DNA of 41,158 nt from VFZS01 sp964353255 (GTDB lineage Bacteria > Acidobacteriota > Terriglobia > Bryobacterales > Bryobacteraceae). The position numbers and the translations under genes are program-made. The stretch is from the NCBI GenBank assembly GCA_964353255.1, contig CAYGVJ010000033.1, positions 1 through 41,158 of the forward strand. The letters run 5' to 3'. Positions 33,224-41,158 of this stretch are shown here, piece after piece. Position 1 is the first letter of the stretch. Each line of letters begins with the position of its first letter. The notes below the pieces were generated by a model. The model was not told the origin of the DNA. It made no database searches and was given only the letters and a program-made list of their open reading frames with translations.

Positions 33224-33738
33224 AGCTGATCTCTTCCCGGCTCCTGTGCCGCACTCCCATCTTCCACGTCACCTTCGACCGCGCCGTGGCGCCCGGCGGG
33301 TTCCAGATACGTCGCGCCATCGTCCATCACGGCGGGTCGGCCGTCATGATGCCGGTAGACTCCAGGGGCCGCCTCCTGCTGGTCCGCCAGTACCGCCTGC
33401 CGGCTCGCGCGGCCCTGTGGGAGCTGCCCGCCGGACGCGTCGATAAGGGAGAGAAGCTGGAGGCCGCGGCCCGGCGCGAGCTCGAGGAGGAGACCGGCTA
33501 CCGCGCGCGCCACTGGAAGAAACTGATCTCTTTCTATGCCAGCCCGGGCTACGTCTCTGAGAAGATGACCATCTTCCTGGCCACCGGCCTCCGCAAGGGC
33601 CGCGCCCGGCCCATGGAAGACGAGCGGATCCAGTGCCGCTGGTTCACCCGGCGCGAACTCGCAGCCCGCATCCGCGCCGGCAAGATCCTGGACGCCAAAA
33701 CCATCCTGGGGTTTCTGCTCTGGCAGCGCGTGGGGTGA
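33220..33738 (+). CDS. Nudix hydrolase (ADP-ribose pyrophosphatase-like)
   Basis: 172 residues. A complete Nudix box lies at residues 72-94 (GRVDKGEKLEAAARRELEEE plus TGY). The preceding VRQYRLPARAALWELPAG and following FYASPGYVSEKMTIFLA are typical of ADP-ribose/NDP-sugar pyrophosphatases. The GTG start at 33220 overlaps the M16 stop (GTGA). Last gene of the polX operon. Confidence 0.94.
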   Translation: MKLISSRLLCRTPIFHVTFDRAVAPGGFQIRRAIVHHGGSAVMMPVDSRGRLLLVRQYRLPARAALWELPAGRVDKGEKLEAAARRELEEETGYRARHWKKLISFYASPGYVSEKMTIFLATGLRKGRARPMEDERIQCRWFTRRELAARIRAGKILDAKTILGFLLWQRVG

Positions 33739-33790
33739 GCTTTCAGCTTGCCGGGTGCCCTTTGGGCGGACTTTCCAGTCGGCTTCGCCT
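33738..33790. repeat. REP-like palindromic intergenic sequence
   Basis: Directly after the Nudix stop: a run of small inverted repeats (AGCTTTCAGCT, GTGCCCTTTGGGC, GACTTTCCAGTC). Its wording resembles the hairpins after the TPR-end copies (CTTTCAGC, CTNTCCAG), suggesting one dispersed family. It may end the operon transcript. Confidence 0.5.
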
Positions 33791-33899
33791 GCGGACCGCG
33801 GACTGGCCGCCCGGGCACGAACAGGACGTAAAAAGGACCCCGGCGTAACAAACCGGTAACACAAGCGCGGTAGAGTCGAGGTTTGAGGGAGGTTCACCG

Positions 33900-36563
<2,664 letters not shown>

Positions 36564-36638
36564 AAAACCGAGTCTCCGAACTCCTGAAGTCACTTGGGAG
36601 GTGGGGTGAGGGCAGGAATCTCCGACGAGCCAGTTTTC

Positions 36639-36730
36639 GTGGCGCGGGCTTCAGCCTGCCGGGTCCACACTCGTGTGGACCCGTGCCTCGACATGAGTGT
36701 CGAGGCGGCAGGCAAGAGTGCCTGCGCCAC
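36639..36730. repeat. 92-bp REP/cruciform element
   Basis: The outer ends are imperfect inverted repeats (left GTGGCGCGGGC..., right ...GCCTGCGCCAC). Inside are two perfect hairpins: GGTCCACAC/GTGTGGACC around 36662-36681 and CCTCGACA/TGTCGAGG around 36687-36706. The whole can fold as a multi-arm cruciform. It lies between the S9 peptidase gene and the next gene; it has no coding content. Confidence 0.75.
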
Positions 36731-36779
36731 AAATGGGTTCAGTGCGGATTCCATGAGAAGCTGGAAGGAGGTTCACCGA

Positions 36780-38225
36780 GTGGTGACGCGCACGACTTTG
36801 TCCGCGGTGCTGCTGGCGTTGCTCCTGGCGGCCGGCTCTCCGGCGCTCGCCCAGTCCGTATCCGAACTGCTGCAAAAGGGCATCTACACGCAGGAAACGC
36901 TGGGAGATCTGGATGGGGCCATCAAGATCTACAAGCAGCTTCTCGCTCAAGCCAAGGGTACGCGGATCTATCCGGCCCAGGCTCAATACCGCCTGGCGGT
37001 GTGCTACCTCGCCAAGGGGCAGAACGCTGAGGCGGCGGAAGCACTCAAGGAACTGATCCGGGATTATCCCGAGCAGAAGGAACTGGTGGCCAAGGCCCGG
37101 GAACACGTTTCCGGCGAAACCAAGCTGCTGGCTGAGCCTTGGCTCAACGGAGAGACCCTTCAGTTCACGGCCAGACTTGCGGCCGGCATGAAGATCGGCA
37201 CCGTCATCTGGTCCGCCGACTTGGTCCAGCTCCAGGGTCGGGAGGTGTGGCGTCTGCAAGCCCGCCACTATGGCATGAGCGGCAACGCCATCTTGCGAGC
37301 ATTCGCTGACCGGGACACCTTCCGCCCAAGCAGCAGCAGCATCAAGCACCCGCAGGTGGGCGAGATCCAGGTAGATTATGAGCCGGGACAGGTGAAGATC
37401 AAGAGCGCGGGGAGGGACTCTGTCCGAAAGGTCGAATTGGAGGGCCCTGTCTACGACAACGAAGAGGCAGTGTACCTCTCCAGGCGCCTGCCACTGTCGG
37501 TAGGGTACAAAGCTTCGCTCCAGCTCTTTTCCCCCTTGGGGAGCGGAACCACCAAGGTTGGCCTGGAAGTGACGGGGAAGGAGATCATCCAGGTTCCTGC
37601 CGGCAGGTTCGAGTGCTTCAAGGCGGAATTTGCGCTGCCCGTAGGCAAGACGCTTCAGACGTTCTGGTATTCCACGGGTCCCCGCCGCTACCTGGTCAAG
37701 TACGAAACCGGCGAGGCGATTGTGGAACTGATTGCCATCCGGCAAAGCAGCCCGCACACCTCCACCAACTACCGCGACGACAGGTTCAATTTCTCGCTGT
37801 CGGTGCCGAGCGGCTGGTTCCTGGACACGGACGAGGCCGAAGACAAGCCCCGAATCGTGGTGCACCTGCTGGACCCGGAGGCGGCCGCGCTCAACGTCTT
37901 CTGGATCGACAAAATCGGGGACGGGCAGGTCCCGCCGGAAAGCGAGGTCCGCGCGGCCTGTGAGACCAAAGTGAAGGAACGCCTCAAAGAACTCGAGGGC
38001 TACAAAGTACGCCCGGAAAGCTGGAGGCCGCGGACTCTCGGCGGGGCGCCGGCCGTGAGCTACGTCGCCGACTACGTGGAGGGGAAACGGCCCATGGTCG
38101 AGTACCTGACCGCCGTCCAGACCGGTTCCCTCCGGGCAATCCTCGTCATGCGGGCTCCGCCCGAGCAGTTCGACGGTCTTCGCGAGACGTTCGAGCGGAT
38201 CATGGAAAGCCTGAAGTTGAAGTAG
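36780..38225 (+). CDS. Exported TPR - DUF3108-like - PsbP/DUF1795-like protein
   Basis: 481 residues from GTG 36780, which has GGAGG nine bases upstream in the same GGAGGTTCACCG context as the S9 gene. Signal peptide TTLSAVLLALLLAAGSPALA. Residues about 30-110 are TPR-like (GDLDGAIKIYKQLLAQ, QAQYRLAVCYLAKGQNAEAA). Residues about 115-320 resemble DUF3108 (GTVIWSADLVQLQGREVW, then VPAGRFECFKAEF, RRYLVKYETGEAIVEL). The C-terminal 150 residues (NFSLSVPSGWFLDTD, ending FERIMESLKLK) resemble the PsbP/DUF1795 fold. It precedes a kinase/regulator pair by two bases and may be a periplasmic sensor component or accessory. The frame extends up to 36594 through the REP element and is not coding there. Confidence 0.85.
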   Translation: MVTRTTLSAVLLALLLAAGSPALAQSVSELLQKGIYTQETLGDLDGAIKIYKQLLAQAKGTRIYPAQAQYRLAVCYLAKGQNAEAAEALKELIRDYPEQKELVAKAREHVSGETKLLAEPWLNGETLQFTARLAAGMKIGTVIWSADLVQLQGREVWRLQARHYGMSGNAILRAFADRDTFRPSSSSIKHPQVGEIQVDYEPGQVKIKSAGRDSVRKVELEGPVYDNEEAVYLSRRLPLSVGYKASLQLFSPLGSGTTKVGLEVTGKEIIQVPAGRFECFKAEFALPVGKTLQTFWYSTGPRRYLVKYETGEAIVELIAIRQSSPHTSTNYRDDRFNFSLSVPSGWFLDTDEAEDKPRIVVHLLDPEAAALNVFWIDKIGDGQVPPESEVRAACETKVKERLKELEGYKVRPESWRPRTLGGAPAVSYVADYVEGKRPMVEYLTAVQTGSLRAILVMRAPPEQFDGLRETFERIMESLKLK

Positions 38226-38227
38226 CT

Positions 38228-40219
38228 ATGCGCTGGCGGCGTCACAGGACCGGGAGCGGCGCGAGCCACGACCAGCGGTTGTGGCTGGTGCTGCTTTTGC
38301 TGCTGGTGGTGATCCTGGTGCCCACGGCGGGCGTGCTGTGGTTCATGAACAAGGCGGTCGAGAACGAGCGCCTGGCCGTTCGCCAGAAACTCGCGGCAGC
38401 CTATCGGGGCCATCTTCTCATCGTGCAGGAGCGGCTGGAGAACTACTGGAAGGAGAAGGCGGCGGCTCTGGAGAAGATCGCGGGGGAGACTCCGGCATCT
38501 GCCGCATTTGCACACGGCGTCAGGGCCGGCCTGGCGGACAGCGTGATTTGCTATGACGCTCGCGGGCAACCTCTCTACCCCGGCTTTCCGGAGGTACCCA
38601 AGAGCTATGCGGGCGGCCAGGCAGCCGCCTGGCAGGAAGCCGGCCGTCTGGAGTATGGCCAGCGGGACTTGGTCGCCGCGGCCAAGGCATACGGGGCAAT
38701 CGCCAGATCAGCGGGAGACCGGGATGTCGCTGCGCGCGCATTGCAGGCTCAGGCGCGGTGTCTCGTCCGGGCCGGACAGACCGGCGCGGCAGTCAAGCTG
38801 GTGGGCGAAACACTGGGCCAGGACCGATACCGGCAAGCTGCGGATTTGCAGGGCCGGCTTATTGTCGCCGACGCCGAACTGATGGCCTTGCAGCTCAGCG
38901 GCTCCTCCGGCGACTCAAGCCATCTTCCGGTCGCTGAAAGATTGAAGAAGCGCCTCGAAGATTACAGCAATCCCGTGCTGCCCTCGGACCAGCGGCGGTT
39001 CATCATGAAGGAGATGCGCTCACTTCCGCTACCCCCTGGTCAGAAGGAGTTCCTGACGCTCGGGGCCGAAGAACTGGCGGCCCGTTACCTCGAATCGCCT
39101 GCCCAGCTTTCCAGGGAACCGGTCGTGCGCCGCAATCTCTTGCCCGGGGTCTGGCAACTCGGATCACCCAGCGGCCGCATTCTCGCTCTTTTCAAGGAGC
39201 AAAACCTGATCCTGGGCATGCGCACGGTGATCGACGCGCTGGGCGCGCCCTCCGAGGTGACGGTTGCTCTCACCACTCCGGCCGAGGAGCCCGTGGGCGA
39301 GAAGGTCTTCCGTTCAGTCTTGGCGGGATCCTATCTGCCGGGCTGGCACCTGGCGCTTTCTGTGAATGATGAGCAATCTCTCCCTGCCGGCGCGCACAAA
39401 CAGATTGCAACGCACCTCTGGATCGGGACTCTGGTCATCGCCGCGATGTCCATAGTGGCCTTGCTGATCGCCGGGATGATACGCCGGCAAATGCGGTTGA
39501 CCAGGCTGAGAAACGATCTCGTCGCGACCGTTACCCACGAGCTGAAGACTCCGCTTTCCTCGATGCGCCTGCTGGTCGATACGCTATTGGACGACGAGCG
39601 ACCTGACCGCCAGAAAGTGCGTGAGTACTTGCAGCTCATCGCCAGGGAGAATACCCGGCTCAGCCGCGTGATCGACAACTTCCTGGCGTTCTCCCGCATG
39701 GAGCGGAACAAGCACGCTTTTGAGTTCCGCCAGATCGAGGTCTCCGAAGTGATCGGCGCCGCCGTGGAGGCGGTCCGCGAACGTTTCAGCGCTCCGGGAT
39801 GCCGGTTTGAGGTGGACGCGGCGCCGGACCTGCCCCGTCTGGTTGCCGACCCGGACGCCCTGGTGACGGTGGTCCTCAACCTGCTCGACAACGCTTACAA
39901 GTATGCCGGAGCGGACAAGCACATCGTCCTCCGGGCCTATGCCGAAGAGGCCAGCGTATGTTTCGAGGTCGAAGATGACGGAGTCGGACTGTCGCCGCGG
40001 GATGCCAAGAAGGTGTTCAAGCGGTTCTACCAGGTGGATCGGAGCCTGTCGCGGACCACCGGCGGAGTTGGCCTCGGGCTGAGCATAGTGGAGTTTATTG
40101 TGGCGGCGCACGGAGGGAGGGTTCGAGTAACCAGCCGGCTCGGGCACGGCAGCAAGTTTACTGTTTCTATTCCCTGCGTGCCGGCCCGGTCACCCGCGAA
40201 AGAGGAGGCGCTGGCTTGA
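38228..40219 (+). CDS. Sensor histidine kinase with large periplasmic domain
   Basis: 663 residues. TM1 at about 19-42 (LWLVLLLLLVVILVPTAGVLW), a periplasmic domain of roughly 350 residues with helical, TPR-like stretches (EAGRLEYGQRDLVAAAKAYG, AARALQAQARCLVRAGQ), and TM2 (LWIGTLVIAAMSIVALLIAGM). The short linker after TM2 has no clear HAMP domain. Phospho-acceptor His437 lies in VTHELKTPLSSMRLL. HATPase_c boxes are LNLLDNAYKYA (N), VEDDGVGLS (G1), FKRFYQVD (F) and GGVGLGLSIVEFIV (G2). It starts two bases after the TPR-DUF3108 gene and abuts the response regulator, so all three are one operon. The ligand is unknown. Confidence 0.95.
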   Translation: MRWRRHRTGSGASHDQRLWLVLLLLLVVILVPTAGVLWFMNKAVENERLAVRQKLAAAYRGHLLIVQERLENYWKEKAAALEKIAGETPASAAFAHGVRAGLADSVICYDARGQPLYPGFPEVPKSYAGGQAAAWQEAGRLEYGQRDLVAAAKAYGAIARSAGDRDVAARALQAQARCLVRAGQTGAAVKLVGETLGQDRYRQAADLQGRLIVADAELMALQLSGSSGDSSHLPVAERLKKRLEDYSNPVLPSDQRRFIMKEMRSLPLPPGQKEFLTLGAEELAARYLESPAQLSREPVVRRNLLPGVWQLGSPSGRILALFKEQNLILGMRTVIDALGAPSEVTVALTTPAEEPVGEKVFRSVLAGSYLPGWHLALSVNDEQSLPAGAHKQIATHLWIGTLVIAAMSIVALLIAGMIRRQMRLTRLRNDLVATVTHELKTPLSSMRLLVDTLLDDERPDRQKVREYLQLIARENTRLSRVIDNFLAFSRMERNKHAFEFRQIEVSEVIGAAVEAVRERFSAPGCRFEVDAAPDLPRLVADPDALVTVVLNLLDNAYKYAGADKHIVLRAYAEEASVCFEVEDDGVGLSPRDAKKVFKRFYQVDRSLSRTTGGVGLGLSIVEFIVAAHGGRVRVTSRLGHGSKFTVSIPCVPARSPAKEEALA

Positions 40220-40918
40220 ATGGCAGGCGAGGCGATTCTGATCATTGAAGATGACCCCACGCTGCTGCGCGGCCTCAAGGATAATTTCCAGTCCAGAGGG
40301 TACCGGGTTCGCACGGCGGCGGACGGCGAAGCCGGTCTGGACGCGGCGCTCGCGAGCCCCCCGGACCTGATCCTGCTCGACATCATGTTGCCGAAGATCA
40401 ACGGCTATGAGGTCTGCCGCGCCATCCGCGAGCACGAATTGGAAATGCCGATCATCATGCTGACGGCGAAAGGGCAGGAAGAGGACATCATTCTTGGCCT
40501 CAATCTGGGCGCGGACGACTACGTCACCAAGCCCTTCCGCATTCGCGAGCTTCTTGCCCGGGTCAGCGCCTTTCTGCGGCGGCAGCAAACCAAGGAATCG
40601 GAGGTGTACTGGTTCGGCGACTGCCAGCTCGATCTGGCCGCGCACAAGCTGTTCCGCAAAGGCGCGGAAGTCGTGCTGACGGCCAAAGAGTTCCGCCTGC
40701 TGGCGTACTTCGTCAAACGGCGGGGCCGCGCCCTGGCGCGCAACGACATCATGAGTTCCGTCTGGGGCAGCTCCGTGATGGTCACTTCCCGCAGCGTGGA
40801 CCGCTGTGTGACCACTCTCCGCAGCAAGATCGAGCCCGACCCCCGCAATCCGACCTACATCCAGACGATCCGGGACATCGGTTACCGTTTCGAGGTTCCG
40901 GAGCACGAGAGGTGCTAA
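40220..40918 (+). CDS. OmpR/PhoB-type response regulator
   Basis: 232 residues. The receiver domain has acidic pocket IIEDD (Glu10-Asp12), phospho-acceptor Asp54 (LILLDIML), the switch Thr in LTAKGQ and Lys in YVTKPF. The C-terminal winged helix spans about 133-228 (ELTAKEFRLLAYFVKRRG with VLTAKEF, then RSVDRCVTTLRSKIE and IQTIRDIGYRF). It begins immediately after the kinase stop (TGA then ATG), so the two are translationally coupled and form a cognate pair. Confidence 0.96.
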   Translation: MAGEAILIIEDDPTLLRGLKDNFQSRGYRVRTAADGEAGLDAALASPPDLILLDIMLPKINGYEVCRAIREHELEMPIIMLTAKGQEEDIILGLNLGADDYVTKPFRIRELLARVSAFLRRQQTKESEVYWFGDCQLDLAAHKLFRKGAEVVLTAKEFRLLAYFVKRRGRALARNDIMSSVWGSSVMVTSRSVDRCVTTLRSKIEPDPRNPTYIQTIRDIGYRFEVPEHERC

Positions 40919-40924
40919 GAAGCC

Positions 40925-41158
40925 GTGGTCGCCGCTAGGCCGAACGCTATCTCACCCGCGGGCAGGGGCAGTTGTCCGCAATGGTCAGCCGACGAGCGGC
41001 TCGATTCCTGGAAGGAGATCGCGGGGTATCTTCGTCGCGGGCCGCGCACTGTCCAACGATGGGAGCAGCAGTTGGGCCTCCCGGTACATCGCCTGGCCCA
41101 CGGCCAACGAGGGCAGGTCTGCGCATACAAGCCGGAACTGGACGCGTGGTGGAACAGC
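40925..41158 (+). CDS. HTH-domain protein, N-terminal part (runs off right edge)
   Basis: 78 codons from GTG 40925 to the window edge, with GAGAGG about 12 bases upstream. After an unstructured start, ERLDSWKEIAGYLRRGPRTV, then QRWEQQLGLPVHRLAHGQRGQ and AYKPELDAWW form the excisionase/MerR-like helix-turn-helix that heads many Acidobacteriota proteins. In those it is followed by TPR, WD40-like or TolB-type repeats, so the full gene is probably much longer. It starts six bases after the response regulator stop and may belong to the same operon. Confidence 0.75.
   Translation, partial: MVAARPNAISPAGRGSCPQWSADERLDSWKEIAGYLRRGPRTVQRWEQQLGLPVHRLAHGQRGQVCAYKPELDAWWNS

Noticed and set aside
36594..36779. 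N-terminal extension of the TPR-DUF3108 frame
   Set aside because: It is translated from the REP element; the ribosome site and signal peptide begin at GTG 36780.

Overview
The window looks like a piece of a high-GC Acidobacteriota genome, probably near Bryobacterales/Solibacter, most likely a metagenome-assembled contig. A scaffold gap (5903-6002) sits inside a repetitive coding region. The phylum call is an inference. It rests on overall gene style: a CarD regulator, DUF3108-type domains fused to peptidase and TPR proteins, a terminal gene with the WKEIAxYL/RTVQRWE helix-turn-helix typical of that phylum, proline-rich TonB fusions, and short palindromic REP-like repeats. No rRNA, complete tRNA, CRISPR array or transposase gene was seen.

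Layout. 1-4295: the 5' part of thrS (leaving the window on the left), a two-TM hypothetical protein, a CBS-domain protein, a tail-anchored HDOD protein and a small helical protein. 4374-6795: one large gene, interrupted by the gap, that joins a degenerate JAB/MPN domain, proline-rich repeats, one TM helix and a TonB C-terminal domain. 7228-9147: an exported sialidase-fold protein and a Tat-exported sugar isomerase/epimerase-like TIM barrel. 9270-10483: a CarD-like regulator and, on the other strand, a 24-residue membrane peptide translationally coupled to an M50 site-2-type protease. 10623-17023: a two-gene unit with a 1585-residue zinc-finger / low-complexity / TM / lectin-like protein followed by a TPR protein.

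17024-19929 is the accessory hot spot. The last 33-37 codons of the TPR gene occur three times (16918, 18502, 19831). The copies bracket two short blocks of unrelated, partly broken genes: a small unknown protein, a tRNA 3'-end fragment with CCA, an amber-interrupted gene, a DUF2283 protein and a frameshifted HEPN-like gene. The best reading is that at least two non-autonomous cassettes inserted successively at the same site in the 3' end of the TPR gene, each restoring the reading frame. No recombinase is visible.

19998-28717: two GT4 glycosyltransferases, a 111-bp MITE with perfect 17-bp terminal inverted repeats abutting a methyltransferase start, a metallophosphoesterase, a polytopic membrane protein, a tandem alpha/beta-hydrolase, a beta-lactamase-like serine hydrolase and a DksA/TraR zinc-finger protein. 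28835-33738 is a tight operon: polX, active M16, inactive M16, Nudix. 33900-41158: an S9 peptidase with a DUF3108-like tail, a REP/cruciform element, a TPR-DUF3108-PsbP-like exported protein, a histidine kinase and OmpR-type response regulator, and the beginning of an HTH gene that runs off the right edge.
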